A DNA stretch of 64,000 bases from an uncultured Faecalibacterium sp. (GTDB taxonomy: Bacteria; Bacillota; Clostridia; Oscillospirales; Ruminococcaceae), in the NCBI GenBank assembly GCA_944385995.1, contig CALWZL010000111.1, positions 22,550 through 86,549 of the forward strand. Reading direction: 5' to 3'. Below the pieces are notes generated by a model. The model was not told the origin of the DNA and made no database searches. It worked only from the letters and a program-made list of their open reading frames with translations. Shown here in pieces: positions 26,889-35,545 of this stretch. Position 1 is the stretch's first letter. Each line of letters starts with the position of its first letter. A program made the position numbers and the translations under genes.

Positions 26889-27083
26889 TTTCTGACCGAA
26901 GCGGGGCTTTCTGTACATCATTTCTCGGGTAAAGGGCCCTGTTCTGTATAATTCTGCGGGTATGGGGAAGAAAAAGGGTCCGGCAGTCGGAATGCTTCCG
27001 CACTGTCCGGGTCCTTCGTTTCATCCCCGTGCAGGAATCCCGCTGAATTGATAACCTAACGATGAAAAGGAGGCGGAATTCCC

Positions 27084-27572
27084 ATGAGCCGCAAACCGCA
27101 GGAAGATACCAAAACACGAACCGAACGGCTGCAGGCCATTCTTCGGCTGATTCGGGAGCATCCCATCAGCCGGCAGGAGGAACTGCAGGAATATCTGAAT
27201 CAGGAAGGCTATGAGGTCACCCAGGCAACCATTTCCCGGGACATCCGCGAATTGTGCCTGGTGAAAGCCGCCACCGACGAAGGTTACCGCTATGTATCCA
27301 GTCACAGTGACCGGTATGACCCCAAAGTACAGGAACGATTTGAGACCATCTTTCGGGAATCGGTCCTGCAGGTGGACTATGCAGGGCACATTGTGATGAT
27401 TAAGTGCTATTCCGGCATGGCAAATGCAGCCTGCCAGGTGTTCGACTCGATGCAGTGGAAAAATGTAGTGGGTTCTCTTTCGGGTGATGACACCTTTTTG
27501 GTGTTGGTTCGCTCCGAACGAGACGCCAAAAATATCAGCGCCGAGTTGGAACGTTATATTGTGCGCAAGTAA
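27084..27572 (+). CDS. argR: Arginine repressor ArgR
   Basis: Hexameric regulator of arginine metabolism. 162 residues: winged-helix N-terminal domain with QEELQEYLNQEGYEVTQATI and SRDIRELCLVKA, and C-terminal arginine-binding/oligomerisation domain with GDDTFLVLVRS. ATG follows AAAGGAGGCGG. Its own promoter is unclear, so it may be read from the upstream operon. The speA-aguAB cluster at 46-53 kb consumes arginine and is a possible but unproven target. Confidence 0.93.
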   Translation: MSRKPQEDTKTRTERLQAILRLIREHPISRQEELQEYLNQEGYEVTQATISRDIRELCLVKAATDEGYRYVSSHSDRYDPKVQERFETIFRESVLQVDYAGHIVMIKCYSGMANAACQVFDSMQWKNVVGSLSGDDTFLVLVRSERDAKNISAELERYIVRK

Positions 27573-27594
27573 AAGCGGAAGATGAGGCTTTGAC

Positions 27595-29268
27595 ATGCTG
27601 AGCAACTTGCAGATTGAAAATGTGGCCGTGATTCAAAAGGCCGATGTCCACTTTGAAAAAGGTCTGAACGTCCTGACCGGTGAAACCGGCGCAGGCAAAT
27701 CCATCCTGATTGATTCCATCAACGCCATTTTGGGCAATCGTACTTCACGTGAACTGGTGCGGTCTGGCGCTTCCAAGGCCGTGATTCGGGCCGCTTTTGA
27801 GGAAGTTCCTGTTGCTGTCCAGGACAGTCTGGAAAAAGCAGGGTATGAGCGCAGTGAAGAACTGCTTTTGACCCGTGAGATTACCGCCGAGGGCAAGAGT
27901 GTCTGCCGCATCAATGGAATGCCGGCCACTGCGGCCATCCTGAGGGAATTGTGCGGCGGACTGATTAATATCAATGGTCAGCACGACTCTGTGGGCCTGC
28001 TCAATCCGGCCCACCACGAGGGAATTCTGGATAACTATGCCCAGAATCGAACCGAATATCAAAACTATTATAAAATTTATAAGGAACTGATTGCCGTCAA
28101 GCGGGAGCTGGACAGCCTGGTCACTGATGAGGAGGAAAAGCGCCGCAAAACCGATTTGCTCCAATATCAGGTCAACGAGATCGACGATGCAGCCCTGACG
28201 GCCGGCGAAGAAGAAAACCTCGAAAGCCGCCGAAAAGTTCTGTCGAATGTTTCTACCATCCGAGAACAGATCGCCCGCGCTTACGCAGCTCTCTCTGGCG
28301 GAGATGAAGCTGCCGGCGGTGTAGATCTTCTGGGAGAAGCTTCTCATGCCTTGGACACCGCCGCCCAGCTGGACAGCGGCTTGTCTGAGGGCGCCGGACA
28401 GCTTTTGGATCTCTACTATACTGCCAAGGATCTCTCTGCCGATCTGGCATCCCGCCTGGAAGATTATGAAAGCAACGATGGCGAGCTGGACGAGATCGAA
28501 CAGCGGTTGGACCTTATTTATAAACTCAAGCGGAAATACGGCGATACGGTAGAGGATGTGTTGGCCTTTGGAGAAAAGGCAAGGGAAGAGCTGAACCGAA
28601 TTCAATTTTCGCAGGAACATTACGAACGGCTTCAGGCAGATAAGTTGCGTCTCTATGGATTGGCCCGGGAAGCCGCTGAAATCTTGACGCAAACACGCCT
28701 GAAGGCTTTTGAAGACCTGAATCGCCGTATTTCGGATACGCTGGATTTTTTGAATATGCCCGGCGTTCGGCTGAGCCTTCGCCATAGCCGCGGCCCTCTT
28801 GCCAGCCATGGGCAGGACAGCATTGAGTTTTACATTGCCACCAATCCTGGTGAGCCTCCCAAACCTCTGTCTAAAATTGCATCCGGCGGCGAGTTGAGCC
28901 GAATCACTTTGGCCATTAAGAATGCTCTGGCCGATCGGGACGCTGTTCCAACTGTCATTTATGATGAGATTGACAGCGGTGTCTCAGGAAAAGCGGCCGG
29001 CAAGATCGGACAGGTTCTGCGTCAGAGCGCCAAGGGACACCAAATTCTCTGTATCACCCATACCGCTCAAATTGCCGCTTTGGCCGACTGCCATATGCTG
29101 ATCCAGAAGCGCGTGGAAGGAGATCGGGCCTATACCCAGGTGATGCCTCTGGACATCGAAGGACGTGTGGATGCACTGGCCCACTTGATCTCTGGCGACC
29201 ATGTGACCGACCTTTCCCGCGCCAACGCCCGGGAAATGCTTGCTTTGGCTGAGCAGGAGGAAATTTGA
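27595..29268 (+). CDS. recN: DNA repair protein RecN
   Basis: SMC-like ATPase acting early in double-strand-break repair. 557 residues: Walker A GETGAGKS at residues 29-36, a coiled-coil middle, ABC signature IASGGELSRITLAIK and Walker B PTVIYDEIDSGVSG, with ILCITHTAQIAA after it. Length is normal. It closes the operon; the usual next gene in relatives, spoIVB, is instead at 12 kb. Confidence 0.96.
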   Translation: MLSNLQIENVAVIQKADVHFEKGLNVLTGETGAGKSILIDSINAILGNRTSRELVRSGASKAVIRAAFEEVPVAVQDSLEKAGYERSEELLLTREITAEGKSVCRINGMPATAAILRELCGGLININGQHDSVGLLNPAHHEGILDNYAQNRTEYQNYYKIYKELIAVKRELDSLVTDEEEKRRKTDLLQYQVNEIDDAALTAGEEENLESRRKVLSNVSTIREQIARAYAALSGGDEAAGGVDLLGEASHALDTAAQLDSGLSEGAGQLLDLYYTAKDLSADLASRLEDYESNDGELDEIEQRLDLIYKLKRKYGDTVEDVLAFGEKAREELNRIQFSQEHYERLQADKLRLYGLAREAAEILTQTRLKAFEDLNRRISDTLDFLNMPGVRLSLRHSRGPLASHGQDSIEFYIATNPGEPPKPLSKIASGGELSRITLAIKNALADRDAVPTVIYDEIDSGVSGKAAGKIGQVLRQSAKGHQILCITHTAQIAALADCHMLIQKRVEGDRAYTQVMPLDIEGRVDALAHLISGDHVTDLSRANAREMLALAEQEEI

Positions 29269-29321
29269 CTGGATTTCATCCCCCAGCGATCAAATGTGAG
29301 AAAAAGCATCTGTTTTTCCTC

Positions 29322-29350
29322 TTGACATTTTAAGCCGGTTCCTTTACAAT
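29322..29350 (+). promoter_or_regulatory. Sigma-A promoter of the T-box/tyrS transcript
   Basis: TTGACA (29322-29327), 17-base spacer, TACAAT (29345-29350); near-perfect consensus placed directly before the T-box leader. Confidence 0.9.
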
Positions 29351-29356
29351 AGGCAA

Positions 29357-29654
29357 TTGTAAAGGCATTGATGGGAATAAGTACCCTGATGTGTTCTGCC
29401 TAGAGAGGCTCCGGTTGGTGAAAGGGGCATGCAGAACCGCAGGCGAATTACCTCCTGGAGCTGCAGGCTGAACGAGCGATTGCTTTCAGTAGGCCCCGCC
29501 GCATGCGAGCGTTACAAACGCAGAGTGTACCCCATACTCTGAGGGGGTTGCACTTGTGAGGCTGTCATCCGTGAGGGGGCAGCAAACAGAGGTGGTACCG
29601 CGATTTTCTCGCCCTCTGCCAATTTTTAAGGTTGGCGGAGGGCGTTTCTTTTTG
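29357..29654 (+). promoter_or_regulatory. T-box leader (tyrosine-specific) of tyrS
   Basis: Contains the invariant T-box AGAGGTGGTACCGCG (29588-29602), whose GGTGGTACCGCG core pairs with the tRNA acceptor end, Stem I elements (AGAGAG at 29402-29407, GGTGAAA after it) and a specifier region GAATTACCTCC in which TAC at 29449-29451 is a tyrosine codon. The terminator stem CGCCCTCTGCCAA / TTGGCGGAGGGCG (29610-29644) ends in TTTCTTTTT. Uncharged tRNA-Tyr should favour the antiterminator and raise tyrS expression. Confidence 0.93.
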
Positions 29655-29691
29655 CCCTCTGCCCAAAAGAGATACAGGAGGTATGTTTCTC

Positions 29692-30912
29692 ATGAAGCTC
29701 TATGACGAACTGAAGGCCCGCGGCCTGGTGGCACAGATCACCGACGATGAAATCATCGATGTCATCAATGAGGGCAAAGCTACTTTTTACATCGGCTTTG
29801 ACTGCACTGCTGACAGCCTGACCGCTGGCCACTTTATGGCCCTGACCCTGATGAAGCGTCTGCAAATGGCCGGCAACAAGCCCATTGCCTTGATCGGCGG
29901 CGGTACGACTATGATTGGTGATCCTTCGGGCCGCACCGATATGCGCAAGATGCTGACCAAGGAAGACATCGACCACAACGCTGCCTGCTTTAAAAAGCAG
30001 ATGGAGCGGTTCATTGATTTCAGCGACGGCAAAGCCCTGATGCTGAACAATGCCGACTGGCTGCTCAAACTGAACTACATTGAGCTGCTCCGCGAGGTGG
30101 GCGCCTGCTTCTCGGTGAATAATATGCTGCGGGCAGAATGCTACAAGCAGCGTATGGAGAAGGGGCTGTCCTTCCTGGAATTCAACTACATGATTATGCA
30201 GAGCTATGACTTCTACTACATGTTCCAGCACTACGGCTGCAACATGCAGTTTGGCGGCGACGATCAGTGGAGCAACATGCTGGGCGGCACCGAGCTGATT
30301 CGCCGCAAGCTGGGCAAGGATGCCTATGCTATGACCATCACCCTGCTGACCGACTCCCAGGGCAAAAAGATGGGCAAAACCGCCGGCAATGCGGTCTGGC
30401 TCGATCCCAACAAGACCAGTCCCTTTGAGTTCTACCAGTACTGGCGGAATGTGGGTGATGCCGATGTGATGAAGTGCATCCGTATGCTGACTTTTCTGCC
30501 GCTGGAGCAGATCGATGAGATGAGCACCTGGAAAGATCAGAAGCTGAACGAGGCCAAGGAGATCCTTGCCTATGAGCTGACCAGCATGGTTCACGGCAAG
30601 GAAGAGGCCGAGAAGGCCCAGGATGCGGCCCGTGCTCTGTTCAGCGGCAACGCCGCAGACACCGAGCACATGCCCACCACCACCCTTACGGCCGACGATT
30701 TGACCGATGGCAGCATTGGCATTCTGACCCTGATGGTCAAGGCCGGTCTGGCTGCTTCCAACGGTGAGGCTCGTCGTTTGGTGACCCAGGGAGGCGTTCT
30801 GGTCAACGGCGAAAAGGTCCCTGCTCCCACCGCAAGTTACACTGCTGACCAGTTGACAGAAGGTCTGGTCATCAAGAAGGGCAAAAAGGTTTATCACAAA
30901 GTTACCATGTAA
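29692..30912 (+). CDS. tyrS: Tyrosyl-tRNA synthetase
   Basis: Class I synthetase, 406 residues. FDCTADSLTAGHF carries the HIGH-like motif, GGDDQWSNML binds tyrosine, KMGKT is the KMSKS-like loop, and the C-terminal S4 domain (NGEARRLVTQGGVLVNGEKV) binds tRNA. The ATG at 29692 has ACAGGAGG at the right distance; the ATG at 29683 is too close to it. Controlled by the tyrosine T-box just upstream. Confidence 0.96.
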   Translation: MKLYDELKARGLVAQITDDEIIDVINEGKATFYIGFDCTADSLTAGHFMALTLMKRLQMAGNKPIALIGGGTTMIGDPSGRTDMRKMLTKEDIDHNAACFKKQMERFIDFSDGKALMLNNADWLLKLNYIELLREVGACFSVNNMLRAECYKQRMEKGLSFLEFNYMIMQSYDFYYMFQHYGCNMQFGGDDQWSNMLGGTELIRRKLGKDAYAMTITLLTDSQGKKMGKTAGNAVWLDPNKTSPFEFYQYWRNVGDADVMKCIRMLTFLPLEQIDEMSTWKDQKLNEAKEILAYELTSMVHGKEEAEKAQDAARALFSGNAADTEHMPTTTLTADDLTDGSIGILTLMVKAGLAASNGEARRLVTQGGVLVNGEKVPAPTASYTADQLTEGLVIKKGKKVYHKVTM

Positions 30913-30949
30913 ACCTGTGTCTTAACGCTTCAGCAATACAAGCAACATA

Positions 30950-31000
30950 AAAGAGGAATCCGCCCGGCAATTTCAGATGCGCGGGCAGATTCCTCTTTTT
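30950..31000 (+). terminator. Rho-independent terminator after tyrS
   Basis: Stem AAAGAGGAATC.GCCCG / CGGGC.GATTCCTCTTT with one mismatch, followed by a run of T (TTTTTT at 30996 onward). Confidence 0.88.
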
Positions 31001-31073
31001 TCTTTTCCCGCCTCTGTCATGCAGCTGGAGAGGGGAGAATCTTTCCTGCAAAATCCAAATAAACATGCGGAAA

Positions 31074-31095
31074 GCGGGGCTCCGAAAAGCCCCGC
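31074..31095 (-). terminator. Terminator of the crr-like gene
   Basis: GCGGGGCT and AGCCCCGC flank a 6-base loop; on the minus strand the stem is followed by TTT. It faces the tyrS terminator in a convergent gap. Confidence 0.65.
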
Positions 31096-31131
31096 CTCCG
31101 CAATGCAAGATCCCTACACCACAAGGAAGCC

Positions 31132-31659
31132 TTATTTAACCAGGATTACATCCTGTCCCTCAGTAACCTTGCCGGTCGCAATCGGCTCGACGCTGGTAAA
31201 GTCGTCGGTGTTGGTGACAACCACCGGAGTGGTCAGTTTATAGCCAGCAGCCGAGATGGCGGCCATATCGAACTTCAGCAGCAGCTGACCCTTCTTGACC
31301 TTATCGCCAACCTTGACCTTGGGCTCATAGCCCTTACCCTTGAGTTCGACGGTATCCATACCAACATGGATCAGAATCTCAACACCGTTGTCGCCCATCA
31401 GGCCAACTGCATGGCTGGTCTCGGCAACCTGCTCGATAGTACCGTCAAAGGGAGCAACAATCTCACCCTTCGAAGGCTCGATGGCGCAGCCTTTGCCCAG
31501 TGCTTCGCTGGAGAAGACGGGATCGTCAATCTCGCTCAGGATGCGCATTTCGCCCTCCAGAGGAGCACAGACAATCTTATCGCCGGCAGGTGCAGCGGGC
31601 TTTGCAGCCGGTGCAGGCTCAGTCTCTTTTTTGTGGAACAGATTGGAAAAGAATCCCAT
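31132..31659 (-). CDS. crr: PTS glucose-type EIIA protein (stand-alone)
   Basis: 175-residue EIIA-Glc domain protein. It has the phosphorylated His98 in ILIHVGMDTVEL and supporting His83 in ETSHAVGLMG, with the hydrophobic GEIVAPFDGTIEQV core. Residues 1-28 form an Ala/Pro-rich leader. No EIIB or EIIC is fused or adjacent, so it must serve PTS permeases elsewhere or act as a regulator. Start ATG has AAGGAG upstream. It has its own promoter and terminator. Confidence 0.92.
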   Translation of the reverse strand: MGFFSNLFHKKETEPAPAAKPAAPAGDKIVCAPLEGEMRILSEIDDPVFSSEALGKGCAIEPSKGEIVAPFDGTIEQVAETSHAVGLMGDNGVEILIHVGMDTVELKGKGYEPKVKVGDKVKKGQLLLKFDMAAISAAGYKLTTPVVVTNTDDFTSVEPIATGKVTEGQDVILVK

Positions 31660-31737
31660 AACGCGTTTCTCCTTATCATTGCCAGATTAGCTGTTTAATC
31701 CAGTTGTCCAGACAGATCGCAGCTTGTTTCATATGCA

Positions 31738-31766
31738 ATTCTACCACATTTTTCAGTGATTTACAG
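31738..31766 (-). promoter_or_regulatory. Promoter candidate for the crr-like gene
   Basis: On the minus strand: CTGTAA (31766-31761), 17-base spacer, TAGAAT (31743-31738). The -35 is weak; the -10 is good. The rest of this 216-base gap is AT-rich with no other clear element. Confidence 0.5.
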
Positions 31767-31875
31767 CAGAAAAGGGCACAAGATTTACATTTCGTGAATC
31801 AGCCCAAAACAGCACCAATTTTTTTGTAAAATTCAACCATTGAAATGCGGCATTTTCTGTGTACAAGGACCTGTT

Positions 31876-32343
31876 TTAGAGCTCGTAAGCCTTCCGCAGT
31901 GCCTCATAAGCGGCGTCCTCGTTCTCACTGCGGACCAGCAGGGAAATATCCAGGTCACTGGTGGTAATCAGGTGAACTTCGATCTCAGCTGCAGCGAGTG
32001 CGCTCAAAGCGCGGGCTGCCACGCCGCAGCTGGTAACCATCTCCTCACCGAACAGGTTCAGTTTGGAGTAACCAACGCTGATGAGGGGCGCCGCCTTGGC
32101 ATCAGGGTCCAGCTTGGCCGCCGAAATGGCTTTCATCACCAACGGAAGGTCATTGCTGGAAGCTGTGAAGCTGAAGTCCAGCCGCGTGCCGTGGGGAGCA
32201 CTTTGGCTGATCATGTCCACAACGATGCCGGTATCCGAAAAAATTTTGAGATACCGTGCCAGGCTGCCGGCACTGAAGGCAGCGTCCTGCACGCTGATCA
32301 TCATGACGCCGGGTTCGATGCTGATTTTCGATACTCCGTACAT
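31876..32343 (-). CDS. ACT-domain protein (aspartokinase regulatory-domain-like)
   Basis: 155 residues made of two ACT-type repeats without a kinase domain: first about 5-75 (ISIEPGVMMISVQDAAFSAG, TGIVVDMISQSAP), second about 90-150 (LNLFGEEMVTSCGVAARAL, LITTSDLDISLLV). These resemble the C-terminal regulatory half of aspartate kinase, which binds lysine or threonine. It is the downstream neighbour of a cluster holding asd, dapA and dapB, so a role in sensing aspartate-family amino acids is plausible, but no target is visible. The ATG at 32343 has GGAGCG upstream. Confidence 0.75.
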   Translation of the reverse strand: MYGVSKISIEPGVMMISVQDAAFSAGSLARYLKIFSDTGIVVDMISQSAPHGTRLDFSFTASSNDLPLVMKAISAAKLDPDAKAAPLISVGYSKLNLFGEEMVTSCGVAARALSALAAAEIEVHLITTSDLDISLLVRSENEDAAYEALRKAYEL

Positions 32344-32407
32344 AATAACGCTCCATTCTGCCCTCAAAAGGCGCAAAGTAATTCTGCTTTACATTCATTT
32401 GACACGT

Positions 32408-33700
32408 TCAGGAGAAGTCCAAAAACGCCGGATCAATGTATTTTTCTGCGGTGGAACGGATGTATTCATAGCTGAAGTCGCTACTGTTGGCCCGTACACC
32501 GTGAGCGGCGGCCAATTCGGGGGTATAGTCCCGATAGAGATAGGTCCGCACATCCGATTTGTTCGTCCCATAGTGGGTGACAGTGGGATGCAGTTTCGGA
32601 TTGACCAGTCCCAGCGTAACAGTTCCGTCGGGGGCTGTGCTTTTTTGGAATTGCAAGCTGAGAATGGCACCAATCATCTGATCTTTTTTGTTCTGGGTAC
32701 TCAAGAAGTTCCCCAGCGAATAGGCCACGAAAACTTGCCGTCCATCTGCTGCTGTCCGCCATTCTGCATTCTGAATCACGTGGGGATGGGTTCCTACTAT
32801 GACATCTGTACCCCAGTCTGCCAACTGCTGCGCCAATGTCCGCTGCGCATCGGTGATGGTATGGCTGTCCTCAACGCCCCAATGTGTTCCGACCACCACA
32901 AAATCGGCCAGTTCCGCCGCTTTTCGCACCTGCTGTTCCATCACGTCGGTTTGATGGGTATAAATCACATTGGCTTCCATTGCATTGTTGCGGGGGATTC
33001 CATTGGTATGCTCCGTATAAGACAGATAGGCAATGGTAATGCCGTTGACCGTCTGCAAGGGAATGCTGCCATAATCCTCTTCGCCGCACCAAAGACCGGT
33101 TGTCACAACATCTTCCGGCATAGATGCCCAAAATCGGCGTGTAGCAGCAATACCATTGCTGCCCTTGTCATAGGTGTGATTGTTGGAGAGACTGAACACC
33201 CGAATTCCTGCGCGGTACAGCGCTCTCGCACAATCACCAGGCGTCGAAAAGCAGGGATAGGTAGAAGGGACCAGCTCGTCGGTGCAGAGTGTTTCCTGAT
33301 TGATCCAGTTTACATCAAAACCGCTGTAGAAGGGGATCAAATTCTGATAGCAATAGTCAAAACTGTACTGCACATCGCCGACAGCCCGTGCTGCGGCCTG
33401 CTCATAGATTTTGGCGTGGATCAGGTTATCGCCAGAGGCCGAAAAATTCACCGTCGCAACCACTGGTTCAGGTGCCGGCTCCGGTTCAGATGGCGGAATG
33501 CTGGAGGCTATTGGATCTATTGGATGGGGTTCTGTCGTGACAGACTCTCCCGATTGGAAACCACCCAGCCCCACACAGAAGGCCAATGCAGCCAACAGTA
33601 CTACCAAAACACACCAATAGGGCAATGGACCTTGGGAAGGGGCCGCATGGCGCGGGTTTGTACGGTGCCGTCCGGGCGGCCCGGATGAATGCTTGCTCAT
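32408..33700 (-). CDS. CapA-like metallophosphatase-fold protein, membrane anchored
   Basis: 430 residues: an N-terminal TM helix (about 28-46), a Pro/Ser-rich linker (PPSEPEPAPEPV), then a CapA/poly-gamma-glutamate synthesis-type domain (NFSASGDNLIHAKIY, FSLSNNHTYDKG, VVVGTHWGVEDSH, DVIVGTHPHVIQ, YSLGNFLSTQ). The family is related to metallophosphatases; most stand-alone members have unknown substrates and there are no capB/capC genes here. It is the fourth gene of the asd-dapA-dapB direction. Confidence 0.88.
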   Translation of the reverse strand: MSKHSSGPPGRHRTNPRHAAPSQGPLPYWCVLVVLLAALAFCVGLGGFQSGESVTTEPHPIDPIASSIPPSEPEPAPEPVVATVNFSASGDNLIHAKIYEQAAARAVGDVQYSFDYCYQNLIPFYSGFDVNWINQETLCTDELVPSTYPCFSTPGDCARALYRAGIRVFSLSNNHTYDKGSNGIAATRRFWASMPEDVVTTGLWCGEEDYGSIPLQTVNGITIAYLSYTEHTNGIPRNNAMEANVIYTHQTDVMEQQVRKAAELADFVVVGTHWGVEDSHTITDAQRTLAQQLADWGTDVIVGTHPHVIQNAEWRTAADGRQVFVAYSLGNFLSTQNKKDQMIGAILSLQFQKSTAPDGTVTLGLVNPKLHPTVTHYGTNKSDVRTYLYRDYTPELAAAHGVRANSSDFSYEYIRSTAEKYIDPAFLDFS

Positions 33701-33757
33701 GGTCTTGTTCTCCTGCCGGACAAATATCCGGTCGGTGCGTCCTGGATGGTCAAGCGA

Positions 33758-34516
33758 TCAGCGCTCGGCAATCAGGTCGCTCATGTTATACAGGCCAGGC
33801 TCCTTTTTGGCGAGGTAAAGGGCCGCATTGATGGCACCATTGGCAAACACACTGCGGGAGTAGGCTGTATGTTTGAGGGTGATAACCTCATCCGGCCCAC
33901 AGAACAGAACTTCGTGGTCTCCCACAATGCTGCCGCCCCGCACCGAGCTGATACCGATTTCCATGGGGTCGCGCTTGGCCCGCACCGAGGAGCGATCATA
34001 AACATAGTGATAACCGCCGTTGTTTTCCTCGTTGATGGCATCAGCCAACATCAGAGCAGTCCCGCTGGGAGCATCCACTTTATTGTGGTGATGTTGCTCA
34101 ACGATCTCTACGTCGTAGGCAGTGCCAAGAATGGCCGACGCACGCTTGCACAGTTCGGCCAGCAGGTTAATGCCAAGGGACATATTGGCGCTCTTGAATA
34201 CGGGCACACTGCGGGACAGCTGCACAATCTTCAGGTTCAACTCATCCGACATACCGGTGGTGCACAGAACAATGGGCATCTTATGCACTTCGCAGTAGGG
34301 GAGAATTTTTTCTACAGCAGCGGGGGAGCTGAAGTCAATGATGACATCGCCGCGGCCAGCCAGGTCCTCAGGGCTGTTGACCACGGGAATACCATTTTGT
34401 TCGCCGGCGTTCAGGTCAATGCCTGCCACAACTCGGCAATCCTCCCGCTGTCCAATCATATCACAGAGGACATGGCCCATTCGGCCGCCGATACCTTGAA
34501 TGACAATATCCGTCAT
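33758..34516 (-). CDS. dapB: 4-hydroxy-tetrahydrodipicolinate reductase
   Basis: Reduces HTPA to tetrahydrodipicolinate in the lysine/diaminopimelate pathway; in a spore former it also feeds dipicolinate. 252 residues: nucleotide-binding GIGGRMGH at the N-terminus, DFSSPAA, and the substrate motif EQHHHNKVDAPSGTA. Start at MTDIVIQG is supported by AAAGGA upstream; the longer frame is not homologous. A hairpin separates it from dapA. Confidence 0.95.
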   Translation of the reverse strand: MTDIVIQGIGGRMGHVLCDMIGQREDCRVVAGIDLNAGEQNGIPVVNSPEDLAGRGDVIIDFSSPAAVEKILPYCEVHKMPIVLCTTGMSDELNLKIVQLSRSVPVFKSANMSLGINLLAELCKRASAILGTAYDVEIVEQHHHNKVDAPSGTALMLADAINEENNGGYHYVYDRSSVRAKRDPMEIGISSVRGGSIVGDHEVLFCGPDEVITLKHTAYSRSVFANGAINAALYLAKKEPGLYNMSDLIAER

Positions 34517-34546
34517 GGTTTGCGATTCCTTTCTGTTTGATGAGGT

Positions 34547-34581
34547 AAATGCCCGGAATTCCAGTGGCTCTCCGGGCATTT
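34547..34581 (-). terminator. Hairpin between dapA and dapB
   Basis: Perfect 11-bp arms AAATGCCCGGA / TCCGGGCATTT with a 13-base loop. On the minus strand only ATTT follows, so partial termination or mRNA processing is more likely than full termination. Confidence 0.5.
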
Positions 34582-34593
34582 ATATAAAATCTG

Positions 34594-35487
34594 TTATGAC
34601 AGCAGACCATGGGCGCGCAGAGCCTGCTCAATCGTGGCTTTCTGTGCGTCACCCGGTTCCACCAAGGGCAGGCGGCACTGACCAGCCTGCCAGCCCAGCA
34701 GATTCATTGCATACTTGACCGGGATGGGGTTGACATCGCAGAACAGCGCGTCGCTCAGAGGCAGCATCTCCAGCTGGAGACGACGGGCCTTGTCGGTGTC
34801 ACCATCAAACCAAGCTTTGCAGCAATCGTGCACCAAAGTGGGTGCCACATTGGACACTACACTGATGACGCCCTTGCCGCCCAGGGACAGCAGCGGCAAA
34901 ACCTGGTCGTCGTTGCCCGAGTAGATGTTCAGTGCATCCCCGCAGAGGGCCGCGATCTGGGCTACCTGAGCAATGTTGCCTGAGGCTTCCTTGATGCCGT
35001 TGATGAGCGGATGCTCACTGAGCTTCTTGGCAGTTTCCGGCTTGATGTTGACGCCGGTGCGGGAGGGCACATTGTAAACAATTACAGGAATGCCGCCTGC
35101 CTCCGCCATGGCAGTAAAATGAGCTACCAGGCCAGCCTGGCTGGTCTTGTTGTAGTAAGGGGTAACCATCAGCAGGCCATCTGCGCCGCAGGCAGCCGCA
35201 CCGGCAGCCAGTGCGCAGCCATGGGCGGTATCATTGGAGCCTGCGCCTGCCACCACCGGGACACGATGGGCTACCGTGTCCACTGCAAACTTGATGGTGG
35301 ACAGCTGTTCCTGATCGGTCATAGTGGAGCATTCGCCGGTGGTGCCGCAGATCACAATGGCGTCGGTGCCACGGGCAATCTGGTCCTCGAGGATCTGCCC
35401 CAACACGTCAAAGTCGATGCTGCCGTCCTGGTGCATCGGGGTGATGATTGCCACCGCCGCACCCGTAAAAACAGGCTTTTTCATCAT
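34594..35487 (-). CDS. dapA: 4-hydroxy-tetrahydrodipicolinate synthase
   Basis: Condenses pyruvate with aspartate semialdehyde. 297-residue aldolase-class I barrel: CGTTGECSTM, YYNKTSQAGLVAHF, YNVPSRTGVNI (proton-relay Tyr) and the Schiff-base Lys in NGIKEASGN. The ATG at 35487 (followed by a second ATG) has GGAGAG about eight bases upstream; the longer frame is rejected. It lies 58 bases downstream of asd. Confidence 0.96.
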   Translation of the reverse strand: MMKKPVFTGAAVAIITPMHQDGSIDFDVLGQILEDQIARGTDAIVICGTTGECSTMTDQEQLSTIKFAVDTVAHRVPVVAGAGSNDTAHGCALAAGAAACGADGLLMVTPYYNKTSQAGLVAHFTAMAEAGGIPVIVYNVPSRTGVNIKPETAKKLSEHPLINGIKEASGNIAQVAQIAALCGDALNIYSGNDDQVLPLLSLGGKGVISVVSNVAPTLVHDCCKAWFDGDTDKARRLQLEMLPLSDALFCDVNPIPVKYAMNLLGWQAGQCRLPLVEPGDAQKATIEQALRAHGLLS

Positions 35488-35545
35488 AACAAGGCTCTCC
35501 TTTTCAGTTATGGGTTTGATTTGAGTCAGGACACATGCAGGTGCA

